64,000 nt of DNA. It comes from ZLKRG44 sp964555705 (GTDB lineage Bacteria; Planctomycetota; Phycisphaerae; Phycisphaerales; SM1A02). Every line of letters starts with the position of its first letter. Position 1 is the stretch's first letter. A program made the translations under genes and the position numbers. Location: positions 62,001 through 126,000 of the forward strand of contig CAZKTN010000002.1 in NCBI GenBank assembly GCA_964555705.1. The letters run 5' to 3'. Below, in pieces: positions 36,111 through 44,640 of this stretch. Below the pieces are notes generated by a model. It was not told where the DNA came from. It was given only the letters and a program-made list of their open reading frames with translations, and searched no databases.

Positions 36111-36980
36111 TCAGCCCTTGACCGCCCCTCGCGAGAGCCCCTCGATGAACGACCGCTGCGCCGACAGGAACAGCACGATGCAGGGGACCATCGTCACAAG
36201 GCTCGCCGCCATCAGGAGGTGCACGTTCTCGAGGCCGCCGTACTGGTTCCGGAATGAGTTGAGCGCCACCGGCAGCGTCATCTGCGGGTCGCTGTGCAGG
36301 TAGATCAGCGGCCCCATGAAGTCGTTCCACGTCCAGATGAAGGTGAACACCACGCAGATCGCAGTCACTGGCCTGCACATCGGGAGGATGATCGCCCACC
36401 AGATGCCCAGCCATCCATGGCCGTCGACGCGCGCGGCCTCGATGAGGCTCTCCGGGATCTGCGCGATGAACTGACGGTACATGAAGATGAAGAATGCGCT
36501 TCCGAAGAAGGCAGGCACCACCAGCGGAAGCAGCGAGTCGATCCACCCGAGCGCCCTGAAGAGGATGAAGAGCGGGATGATCGTGACCTGCGCCGGCAGC
36601 ATCATGGTGCCGAGCATCGCCAGGAACATCAGCCGGCTGCCGCGGAAGCGCGTACGCGCAAAGGCGAGGCCGGCAAGGCTGCTCGAGATGACGGTGCCCG
36701 CGACGACAAGCGTCGTCACCACCACCGAGTTTGCGAAGCCGTTGACGAACCCCTGCCACTCGACCGTACCCATGCGGCGCAGCGCCTCGGGGTAGTTGGA
36801 CCACTGCGGATCGGGCGGCAGCAGCGCGATCGCGCCGCCGCCGGAGATCGCCGCACCTGCACGCTGCGGCGTCTCGAGGCTCACCACACCCATCCACCAC
36901 AGCGGGAAGAGCATCGCAATGCTGCCCGCGAGCAGCAGTGTCCATGCGGTCAATCGCTGCCACAGCGGCGTTCCGCTCAT
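36111..36980 (-). CDS. Sugar ABC transporter permease (MalG family)
   Basis: A 289-residue permease with six transmembrane helices and the EAA loop (ESLIEAARVDGHGWLGIW), the contact site for the ATPase. The segment GTMMLPAQVTIIPLFILFRALG is typical of MalG/UgpE. The start ATG 36980 overlaps the stop of the upstream fused gene by ATGA. An open frame continues far upstream on the same strand, but it runs through the fused gene in another phase and is not coding. It pairs with the permease half of the preceding protein. Confidence 0.92.
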   Translation of the reverse strand: MSGTPLWQRLTAWTLLLAGSIAMLFPLWWMGVVSLETPQRAGAAISGGGAIALLPPDPQWSNYPEALRRMGTVEWQGFVNGFANSVVVTTLVVAGTVISSSLAGLAFARTRFRGSRLMFLAMLGTMMLPAQVTIIPLFILFRALGWIDSLLPLVVPAFFGSAFFIFMYRQFIAQIPESLIEAARVDGHGWLGIWWAIILPMCRPVTAICVVFTFIWTWNDFMGPLIYLHSDPQMTLPVALNSFRNQYGGLENVHLLMAASLVTMVPCIVLFLSAQRSFIEGLSRGAVKG

Positions 36981-39397
36981 GAGCGCATCCCCTCGTAGTG
37001 CACCCATCGCGCGCTCGTGCGCAGGATGAACGCCGTCAGCGCGAGCACCACCACAAGCAGGATCCACGCCATCGCGCTCGCGTACCCCATCTCGTAGAAC
37101 TCGAAACCCTGGTTGTAGAGGTAGAGCACGTAGAAGCGGGTGAGGTCGCCAGGCTCGCCGCCGGTCATGATGAAGGCCTGCGTGAACACCTGGAAGCTCG
37201 AGATCACCGCCATCACCAGGTTGAAGAGGATCACGGGCGACAGCATCGGCAGCGTCACGCTCCGGAAGCGCCGCCACGCGCCGGCGCCGTCGATCGCCGC
37301 GGCCTCCTGAAGGTCGGCGGGCACCTGCTGGAGCCCGGCGAGGTAGGTCATCATCGACCCTCCCACGAACCACAGGCTCATGATCGCGAACGCGGGCACG
37401 CCCCAGCGGGCCGCGTCCGCACCGAACCACTCCGGCGGCGACAGGGCAGGGTCGGCGCCGAACCATCCTGCGACGCCATTGATCAGCGTGCACACGGGCT
37501 GCAGCAGCGTGTTCGCAAGCCCGCCATCGGCATCGAAGACCCAGCGCCAGAGCACCGCCACCCCCACCCCCGCAAGCACGCTCGGCAGGTACCACGCGGC
37601 CCGGAACAGTGCGATGCCGCGGACGCGCATGTTCATGAGCAGCGCGGCGGCGAGCGCGAGCGCCTGGCCCGCGGGCACCGCGAACAGCGCATAGAGCATG
37701 GTGACGTGGAGGCTCGTGCGCAGCCGCCGGTCCGACGTCAGCAGCTGCTCGTAGTTGGCGAGCCCTGCCCACTCCGCCTGCGACAGCGGGGACACGCCCT
37801 TCCACCGCGCGAGCGAGAGCGCCAGGCTCAGCGCGACCGGGAACGCCATGAACACGAGGAACCCGATGATCCACGGGGACGCGAGCGCGTATCCCGCGCG
37901 TTCCTCGCCACGCTCGCGCGCGGTCAGCGCGCCGCTGCGAAGCCACAGCCACCACCCGACAAGCGCAGCAGCCGCACATCCTGCGCCGATCCACGAGAGC
38001 GCTGCCCATGGCATCGGCGGCATCGCGTCATTGGCGAGAGGGCCTGCGCGGTGCGCGCGCCAGTCGGCCTCGAAGTTGGAGATCGCAGTCACAAGCGGCA
38101 GGTCTGCGGTCTTGAGGCCCTGGTCAAGGCGTGACCCGAGCAGCGCCTCGAACATGGGGTCCGCAGGCCAGTCCATCACGCGCGCACGATCGGCGGCGTC
38201 GAGGTAGCCCGCGTCATTTGCCGGCAGCTGCGCAGGGTCGTTGAAGGACTCGCTGCGCGCAGCCGCGCGGATCGTGGGGATCGCGAGCCCAAGCGATGCG
38301 AGCCTCCGCTGCGCATCCTCGCCAGACAGCGCGCGCACCAGCTTCCACGCCGCGGCCGGGTGCTTCGACTGCGCGGAGACGCTCCAGGACACGGTGAGCA
38401 CGATGTTTGCGTCCGTACGTCCCCGCGGCAGCGACACGAAGTCCCATGCGAATCCGCCGGGCTCTCCAGGCGGCGGGATCTTGCGGTAGCTCGGCACCAC
38501 CCACCGCCCGAAGGGCCCGGCCATGCCCACGTTTCCGGTGAGGAAGACGCTCGCGCCGGTCGCGATCTTGCTCTTGCCGCTCGTGAGGGTGCCCGTCTCG
38601 TCGTGTCGCCATGCGCGCAGCCGCTCGAGCGCGGACACGACCTCAGGGTCCGACGTGCGCACCTCGTCGAAGGTGGCGCCCTTCACGTCAAGGCCCTCGG
38701 TCATGAGGTACGCGCGCACCATTGCCGGCCACGTGACGAACTCGCTGCCGGTGATCCCAGGCAAGGTGCCGAGCGCACGCGCCGCAGCGATGTACTCGTC
38801 CCACGTCCACCCCTCGCGTGGCGGCTCGATCCCGGCCTTGCGGAAGAGGTCGAGGTTCACGTAGAAGCCAACGGTGGTGAAGTCCTTCGGAATGCCGTAG
38901 AGGGGACCCGCACCAAGCCGCGATCCGTCGTAGCGGAATGCGTCGACCGTGGCCGGGAAGAACGCATCGAGGTCGAGCCGGTCAGCCGCCCCCGACGCGG
39001 TGTCCGCCGCAAGGAGGTCATCAAGCGGACGGAGGAGGCCGAGCTCCACGAACGAAGGCACGCGCTCATTGCCCACATAGAACACGTCGGGGGGCTCGCC
39101 CGAGGCCTGCATCGTCTGCAGCTTGGTGTAGAAGCTGCCCGCGTCGCCCGGGTTGATGCGCCTCACGCGGATGCCGGGGTTGGCCGCCTCAAAGCGCCTG
39201 AGCGCATCGACGACGATCGCGTCCTCCTCGGGCCCGCCCTCGCCGGACCAGTGCATCACGGTGAGCTCGATGCGGCCATCATCCCTCCAGAGGCGGGACG
39301 CCTCACGGAGCCCCACATGCGCAAAGGCCCACAGGACGATCGCGGCGACTGCGGCAATGAGTGCGTAGCGGATGGTCCAGCCGATCGCCGCGCGCAT
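36977..39397 (-). CDS. Fused sugar-binding protein and ABC permease (SBP-MalF fusion)
   Basis: An 806-residue single chain. An N-terminal helix (about residues 10-28) anchors a family 1 solute-binding domain (about 43-440: LTVMHWSGEGGPEEDAIV, DVFYVGNERVPSFVELG, YGIPKDFTTVGFYVNLDLF, WTWDEYIAAARAL). After a linker and a helix near 466-486 comes a MalF-type permease with YALASPWIIGFLVFMAFP and the EAA loop EAAAIDGAGAWRRF. Binding proteins are normally separate, so this covalent 1:1 joining is uncommon. It is 13 bp from, and divergent to, a GH13 gene, and linked to the MalG-like and ATPase genes, so alpha-glucan oligosaccharides are the likely cargo. Confidence 0.9.
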   Translation of the reverse strand: MRAAIGWTIRYALIAAVAAIVLWAFAHVGLREASRLWRDDGRIELTVMHWSGEGGPEEDAIVVDALRRFEAANPGIRVRRINPGDAGSFYTKLQTMQASGEPPDVFYVGNERVPSFVELGLLRPLDDLLAADTASGAADRLDLDAFFPATVDAFRYDGSRLGAGPLYGIPKDFTTVGFYVNLDLFRKAGIEPPREGWTWDEYIAAARALGTLPGITGSEFVTWPAMVRAYLMTEGLDVKGATFDEVRTSDPEVVSALERLRAWRHDETGTLTSGKSKIATGASVFLTGNVGMAGPFGRWVVPSYRKIPPPGEPGGFAWDFVSLPRGRTDANIVLTVSWSVSAQSKHPAAAWKLVRALSGEDAQRRLASLGLAIPTIRAAARSESFNDPAQLPANDAGYLDAADRARVMDWPADPMFEALLGSRLDQGLKTADLPLVTAISNFEADWRAHRAGPLANDAMPPMPWAALSWIGAGCAAAALVGWWLWLRSGALTARERGEERAGYALASPWIIGFLVFMAFPVALSLALSLARWKGVSPLSQAEWAGLANYEQLLTSDRRLRTSLHVTMLYALFAVPAGQALALAAALLMNMRVRGIALFRAAWYLPSVLAGVGVAVLWRWVFDADGGLANTLLQPVCTLINGVAGWFGADPALSPPEWFGADAARWGVPAFAIMSLWFVGGSMMTYLAGLQQVPADLQEAAAIDGAGAWRRFRSVTLPMLSPVILFNLVMAVISSFQVFTQAFIMTGGEPGDLTRFYVLYLYNQGFEFYEMGYASAMAWILLVVVLALTAFILRTSARWVHYEGMRS

Positions 39398-39404
39398 CGC
39401 GCTC

Positions 39405-39411
39405 TAGTATA
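39405..39411. promoter_or_regulatory. Overlapping bidirectional -10 elements between the ABC and GH13 genes
   Basis: TAGTAT on the plus strand (39405-39410) and TATACT on the minus strand (39411-39406) overlap by five bases. The minus-strand element is 8 nt from ATG 39397 and the plus-strand element is 9 nt from ATG 39420. The start codons of the divergent genes are only 13 to 22 bp apart, so polymerases could not use both at once. Confidence 0.45.
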
Positions 39412-39419
39412 TGAGTCCC

Positions 39420-42025
39420 ATGCGGCAGCTCCTGCGTGTCACGCTCGTTGGCGCACTGTGTGTGCTGCCGCTGCTTGGTGCGCAGTCCGCGAAGCCGCCC
39501 GAGCCTCGCTGGCCGCCTGCGGTCCCGGCTGCGAAGAGCACGATCGCGCTCGATGCGGTGTCGCGGCCCCCGAGCATCGAGGTTCGCGCTCGGCCGGATG
39601 GCGCGTTCGACTGCGTGTTCGCCTACCACCCGGCGTCGGCCGTCAGCCGCGTCAACCTTGCGGGCGACTTCAACGGATGGAACACCACGGCGACACCGAT
39701 GTCGCGCGGTGACGATGGCGTGTGGCGCGCGTCGGCGACACTGCAGCCTGGCGCACGCCTCTACAAGTTCGTGGTCGAGGGAGACCGTTGGACGCAGGAT
39801 CCCCGAAATCCTGAGGGCGAGCCCGACGGCCACGGCGGATCGAACAGCGTGCTCCGGCTCGGTCCCGAGGCGAACCTGCGCGGCGCGACCGCGAAGCTCG
39901 GCGACGGTGCGGTCGAGGGCGCCGGCATCAGCCACGTGCCGCAGCGTGCCCAGAGCGTGCAGTGGCTGCCGGACGGCCGCCTGCTGGTGCGCGTGCGCAC
40001 GCTTGCGGGCGATGTCGAGCGCGTGCAGCTTGTGATGCGCGGCATGCCTGCAACCGGCATGCGCAACATCGGCGACGAGGACGGATTCTCCTGGTGGGAG
40101 GTGCCTCTGGCGATGCCGCCGAAGGCCACCGAGTACACCTTCATCTTCAGCGACGGAGCCAATAGCGTGCGTGACCCCCGTGTGTACTCGTTGGACCCGT
40201 CGGAGCGGCCGAACTTCAGGACGCCAGACTGGGCCAAGGATGCGATCTGGTACCAGATCATGCCTGACCGGTTCCGCAGCGGCTCGCGCGAGAACGACCC
40301 CGATCCCGTGAGGCCATGGACCAGCGAGTGGTACACGCCGAGCCCCTGGGAAGGTGCCGATGGCCAGTCCTTCTACAAGTGGTTCGTCTTCTCGCGGCTC
40401 TACGGCGGCGACCTGCAGGGCCTTCGCGAGAAGATCGGCTACCTCAAGGATCTTGGCATCAACGCCATCTACTTCAACCCGGTCTTCCAGGCGCCGAGCC
40501 ACCACAAGTACAACGCGACCAACTTCCTGCACATCGACGAGCACTTCGGCACGCGCGGCGACTACGCGAAGGCGGAGGCCGTCGAGGACCTTCGCGATCC
40601 GCGCACATGGACATGGACCCCGACCGACCAGCTCTTCCTGCAGTTCCTCAAGGAGTGCAAGGCTGCCGGCATCCGCGTGATCGTTGACGGCGTCTTCAAC
40701 CATGTCGGCACGACGCACCCCGCGTTCCGCGACGTGAAGGAGCGCGGGCAGGCGAGCCCCTACGCGGACTGGTTCAGCGTGCGCTCGTGGGATCCGTTCG
40801 AGTACGACGGGTGGGCGGGATTCGGCGAGCTGCCCGTGTTCCGCAAGACCGACCGCGGTTTCGCGAGCGAGGCCGTGAAGAAGCACATCTTCGACGTCAC
40901 GCGGCGCTGGATGGACCCGAACGGCGACGGCGACCCGTCGGACGGCATCGACGGATGGCGGCTTGACGTGCCCAACGAGGTGCCGATGCCGTTCTGGGAG
41001 GAGTGGCGCGCGCTCGTGAAGTCCATCAATCCTGACGCCTACATCGTGGGCGAGATCTGGCGGCGCGCCGACGACTGGCTCGACGGGCGCACCTTCGATG
41101 CGGTCATGAACTATCCCTTCGCGGAGGGCATGATCCGGTGGGTGGGCGACCGCGAGCGCAAGATCACGGCGAGCGAGCTTGACCGGCGCCTCGCCGAGCT
41201 GCGGCGCGCGTACCCCTCCGAGGCGACGTATGTGCTGCAGAACCTCGTCGACAGCCACGACACCGACAGGCTCGTGTCGAAGCTCAAGAACCCCGACCGC
41301 GAGTACGACCGCGGCAACCGGGAGCAGGAGGAAGGCGTCGTCTACGACGCGTCGAAGCCCGGGCCCGAGGAGTACCGCAAGGCGCGCCTCATCGCGCTCG
41401 CGCAGATGACCTACGTCGGCGCGCCGATGATCTACTACGGCGACGAGGCCGGCATGTGGGGATCTGACGATCCCACCAACCGCAAGCCGATGCTCTGGCC
41501 CGACCTCGAGCCCTACGAGAAGCCCGAGGAGAACCGCTTCATGCCNNNNNNNNNNNNNNNNNNNNNNNNNNNNNNNNNNNNNNNNNNNNNNNNNNNNNNN
41601 NNNNNNNNNNNNNNNNNNNNNNNNNNNNNNNNNNNNNNNNNNNNNTGCTCTGGCCCGACCTCGAGCCCTACGAGAAGCCCGAGGAGAACCGCTTCATGCC
41701 TGAGCAGCATGAGCACTACCGGCGCGTGATTGCGCTGCGACAGGCTCATACGGCGCTGAGGACCGGTTCCTTCGAGACCGTGCTCTGCGACGACGCGCAG
41801 GAGGTGTGGGTGTTCCTTCGCGAGACGCCCGACGAGCGCGTGCTCGTGGCGCTCAATGCATCGGGGAAGGAGGCGCGCCTCGACCTCACTACGGCGCCCG
41901 AGAGCCGCCTAGGCGGCCGCTGGCGCAGCGTGTGGGGTGCGGAGGGCGCGAGCGTCGGCGACGCCGAGTTCCCGCGCATCAGCGTGCCGCCGGTCAATGG
42001 CCGGGTGTGGGTGCAGGAGCGCTAG
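39420..42025 (+). CDS. Exported GH13 alpha-amylase/neopullulanase-like enzyme, crossed by an artefactual gap
   Basis: After a signal peptide come a CBM48-like domain (NLAGDFNGWNTTATPM), a second beta domain and a GH13 catalytic barrel: AIWYQIMPDRFRSG, region I VDGVFNHVG, nucleophile Asp516 (GWRLDVPNE), Glu545 (VGEIWRR) and Asp614 (DSHDTDR), numbered from ATG 39420. The domain order and long insertion before region I fit cyclomaltodextrinase/neopullulanase-like enzymes. The 100-N gap at 41546-41645 is flanked by identical 55-bp copies; collapsing it joins MPEQHEHYRRV and the C-terminal beta domain in frame (about 816 residues). ATG 39411 is an alternative start abutting the -10-like element. 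Confidence 0.88.
41491..41700. repeat. Scaffold gap (100 N) between identical 55-bp contig ends, in the GH13 gene
   Basis: 41491-41545 and 41646-41700 are identical. Removing 155 bases (one copy plus N) brings the downstream C-terminal frame back into the frame of the upstream part. Confidence 0.93.
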
Positions 42026-42095
42026 TCGCTACGCACGCGTTCACGCCACGACCGCGCCCGCGCCTCGCCTCGACCCGATCGGAGCACCATCCCCA

Positions 42096-43583
42096 ATGGC
42101 ACCTACGCGACACAGCGTGAGTCCAGTGACATCCCGCAGGAGCGCGGGAGTCCTCCTGCACGTGAGCAGCCTCGACGCGCCGCATGCGGTGGGGGACCTG
42201 GGCCCCGCGGCGCACGAGTTCGTGCGGTGGTGCGCATCGCTCGGGCTTGGCTGGTGGCAGATGCTGCCGATCGGCCCCGTCGGTCCCGGCGACTCCCCGT
42301 ACTCGAGCACGTCGAGCTTCGCTGGAGAGCCGCTGCTGATCTCGCTCGACATGCTTGCGGCAGAGGGGCTGCTGCCATCACGCGCAGTGCGCGTGGCTGC
42401 GGCGAAGTGCGCGAAGTCGTCGAAGGCGCTCGCTGCGCGCGGTCCGCTCGCGCGAACCGACTGGCGTGTGGCGCGTGCGGTCAAGATGCCCCTGCTCGCG
42501 GAGGCTGCGCGTGCGTTCGAGTCCGCAGGCGGATTCGGCTCGCGCGACTACCGGGACTTTGCGCGCCGCGAGCGCGCATGGCTCGAGGGATGGGTGCGGT
42601 TCGCGTCCGGGCGCAGCGATGACGGCGCGCGCCACCGCTTCATGCAGTGGGCATTTGACGCGCAGTGGCGCGCGCTCCGCCAGCGCTGCCGTGCATCTGG
42701 CGTGTCGCTGCTGGGCGACATCCCGATCTTCGTGACGCTCGACTCTGCAGACGTGACTGCATCGCCCGGACTCTTCCGCCTCAACGGGCGCGGGCGCCCC
42801 GAGGTGGTCACCGGCTGCCCGCCCGACTGCTTCAGTGCGGACGGCCAGCTCTGGGGGCATCCTCACTACAGGTGGAGCGCGCACCGGGCGCAGCGCTTCC
42901 GCTGGTGGGTGGAGCGGGTCTCCGCCACCATGCGCCGATTCGATGCCGCGCGCATCGACCACTTCATCGGGTTCCACCATGCGTACGAGATCCCGGCGGG
43001 CGCGTCCACCGCGCGCCGCGGCGAGTGGAGGCCGCAGGCGGGCAAGGAGGTGCTTCAGGCCGTGCGACGCGCGCTCGGTACCGTGCCGCTGGTCGCGGAG
43101 GATCTGGGCGCAGTGACCCCAGGCGTGGTGGCGCTGCGCGAGGAGTTCGGCCTGCCCGGGATGAAGCTGCTGCATCACGCGTTCGGGCACGATGGGTCCG
43201 CGGATCTCCCGCACCACCATCCCCGCAACTGCGTGGCCTACACCGGCACGCACGACAACGACACCACTGTCGGATGGTGGCGCACGCTGGATGCATCCGC
43301 GAAGCGGCGCTGCCGGACGGTGTGCGGGCCGGACGTCGCGCGCGCGCCGCACCAGGCGCTCTCGCGCGTGCTGATGGAGTCGCCCGCAGCGCTCGCGATC
43401 CTTCCTATGCAGGATGTGCTGGGCCTCGACGGCCGCGCACGCATGAACTTGCCCGGATCGCCCAAGGGTCACTGGCGCTGGCGGCTCGGCCGCGACTGGT
43501 GTGCGCAGTCCGCCAAGGCGAGCCCCGAGCTTGGGGCGCTCGTGCGTGCGACGGGACGTGCGGCTGCGGCGCGCATCACGTAG
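42096..43583 (+). CDS. malQ: 4-alpha-glucanotransferase (amylomaltase)
   Basis: A 495-residue cytosolic GH77 enzyme that moves maltodextrin segments between chains, releasing glucose. Typical text: SAGVLLHVSSLDAPHAVGDLG near the start, WWQMLPIGPVGPGDSPYSS, GDIPIFVTLDSADV, nucleophile Asp in ARIDHFIGFHHAYEIP, acid/base Glu in LVAEDLGAVTPGV, and GTHDNDTTVGWW. ATG 42096 has GGAG upstream (42081-42084) and lies 70 bp after the exported GH13 gene, so the two may share a transcript. It completes import-side processing of maltodextrin together with glycogen phosphorylase. Confidence 0.93.
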   Translation: MAPTRHSVSPVTSRRSAGVLLHVSSLDAPHAVGDLGPAAHEFVRWCASLGLGWWQMLPIGPVGPGDSPYSSTSSFAGEPLLISLDMLAAEGLLPSRAVRVAAAKCAKSSKALAARGPLARTDWRVARAVKMPLLAEAARAFESAGGFGSRDYRDFARRERAWLEGWVRFASGRSDDGARHRFMQWAFDAQWRALRQRCRASGVSLLGDIPIFVTLDSADVTASPGLFRLNGRGRPEVVTGCPPDCFSADGQLWGHPHYRWSAHRAQRFRWWVERVSATMRRFDAARIDHFIGFHHAYEIPAGASTARRGEWRPQAGKEVLQAVRRALGTVPLVAEDLGAVTPGVVALREEFGLPGMKLLHHAFGHDGSADLPHHHPRNCVAYTGTHDNDTTVGWWRTLDASAKRRCRTVCGPDVARAPHQALSRVLMESPAALAILPMQDVLGLDGRARMNLPGSPKGHWRWRLGRDWCAQSAKASPELGALVRATGRAAAARIT

Positions 43584-43630
43584 CGATCGCAGCGCGCACG
43601 TGCGGGGCGTGCGGACCGGCTGTGCCCCAG

Positions 43631-44608
43631 CTACGCCGCGCCCTGCATAGCGTCGGAGATCGCGGTGATGTCGCGAGTGCCCGCGCGCGTGCAGTGGAAA
43701 GCGATCTTCACGGATCCTGCGTGAACGACGAGCGCTCGCCGGATGCTCGCGAGCAGCGCGACGGCGCCGAGTGCGATCAGCCCGAATCCGATCCAGCGGA
43801 TGACCTGCGCCGCCGACACCATGCCGTCCGCATAGCTCGTGTCGCCCCCGATCAGGTCTCCCATGCCACCGAGGAGCCTCGACAGCGACGAGCCAGCGAA
43901 CCCGAAGAGGCCGGCCGCGCCCAAGGCCAGCAGCCCGTTGAAGATGAGGATCGAACCCGACACCATTCGCCTGAGCGCGATGCGCCGACCGACACGCACG
44001 CTGGTCACACGTCCAAGGTCGACGACAGTGGTCTCGTCGCCGAACAGCCCAGGCACCACCGCTGCGACCCGGCGCGTCGTGGCGATCAGGGTGCCGCGCC
44101 GACCCATCACTGCCGCGATGGCGCTGCGCGCGGCCGCATCGAAGAACGACTGCTGTCGAAGCACGAGCACCGACTCTCCGGGCATGAGCTGGATCGGGAG
44201 CCGCGCATGCTGGATCCGGCGCCCGAGGTCGATCGCCGCCTGCGCGTCGTCGTCCGACATTGGCGACTCGACAGTGAGCAGGGCCGGCGACGCATGTGAT
44301 GCCGCAGCCGCCGACTCGGTCGGTACTGCGGCCGTCGGTTGGGGCATTGCCGCAGCCGGCGCCACCGGCACCTGAACTGCTTCGACTTCAGGCGGCTCAA
44401 GATCCGCGGAGTCTGTGTCGCCGCCGCCAAACGCACCGGCCAGGCAACCTGCACGGAGCGCCATCTCCCAACGGGTACCGCGCTCTGCGCGCACATAGTC
44501 GCGGGGGCTGATCTTGCCCTGAGCCGCGAACTCCCGCAGACGTGATGCGGGATATGGGCCATAGATTGCGCCATCTGCCCGGCGGACCATGTACTGCAGC
44601 TCAGGCAT
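43631..44608 (-). CDS. GYF-like/PH-like domain membrane protein
   Basis: A 325-residue protein. The N-terminal 50 residues (YMVRRADGAIYGPYPASRLREFAAQGKIS) form a GYF_2 (DUF4339) domain. After an Ala/Pro-rich linker comes a bacterial PH-like domain (LMPGESVLVLRQQSFFDAAARS, GTLIATTRRVAAVVPGLFG, VVDLGRVTSVRVGRR), then two hydrophobic helices (about 225-245 and 270-290). Function is unknown; GYF_2 proteins are often membrane-associated. It is divergent from glgP with 32 bp between, with TACGCT 9 nt before its ATG. Confidence 0.75.
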   Translation of the reverse strand: MPELQYMVRRADGAIYGPYPASRLREFAAQGKISPRDYVRAERGTRWEMALRAGCLAGAFGGGDTDSADLEPPEVEAVQVPVAPAAAMPQPTAAVPTESAAAASHASPALLTVESPMSDDDAQAAIDLGRRIQHARLPIQLMPGESVLVLRQQSFFDAAARSAIAAVMGRRGTLIATTRRVAAVVPGLFGDETTVVDLGRVTSVRVGRRIALRRMVSGSILIFNGLLALGAAGLFGFAGSSLSRLLGGMGDLIGGDTSYADGMVSAAQVIRWIGFGLIALGAVALLASIRRALVVHAGSVKIAFHCTRAGTRDITAISDAMQGAA

Positions 44609-44617
44609 CTGCGGTCG

Positions 44618-44627
44618 AGCGTATAAC
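44618..44627. promoter_or_regulatory. Overlapping divergent -10-like elements between the GYF-like gene and glgP
   Basis: TACGCT on the minus strand (44623-44618) is 9 nt from ATG 44608. TATAAC on the plus strand (44622-44627) is 13 nt from ATG 44641. The elements overlap by two bases within a 32-bp spacer. Confidence 0.38.
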
Positions 44628-44640
44628 TCGGCGCATCACC

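Noticed and set aside
36981..38009. Upstream extension of the MalG-like frame to give a 632-residue protein
   Set aside because: The extension lies out of phase within the SBP-permease fusion gene and has no family similarity; ATG 36980 overlaps the upstream stop as expected for coupling.
43584..43630. Possible bidirectional terminator between malQ and the GYF-like gene
   Set aside because: The short GC-rich repeats do not form a stable, uninterrupted stem and no T tract follows on either strand.
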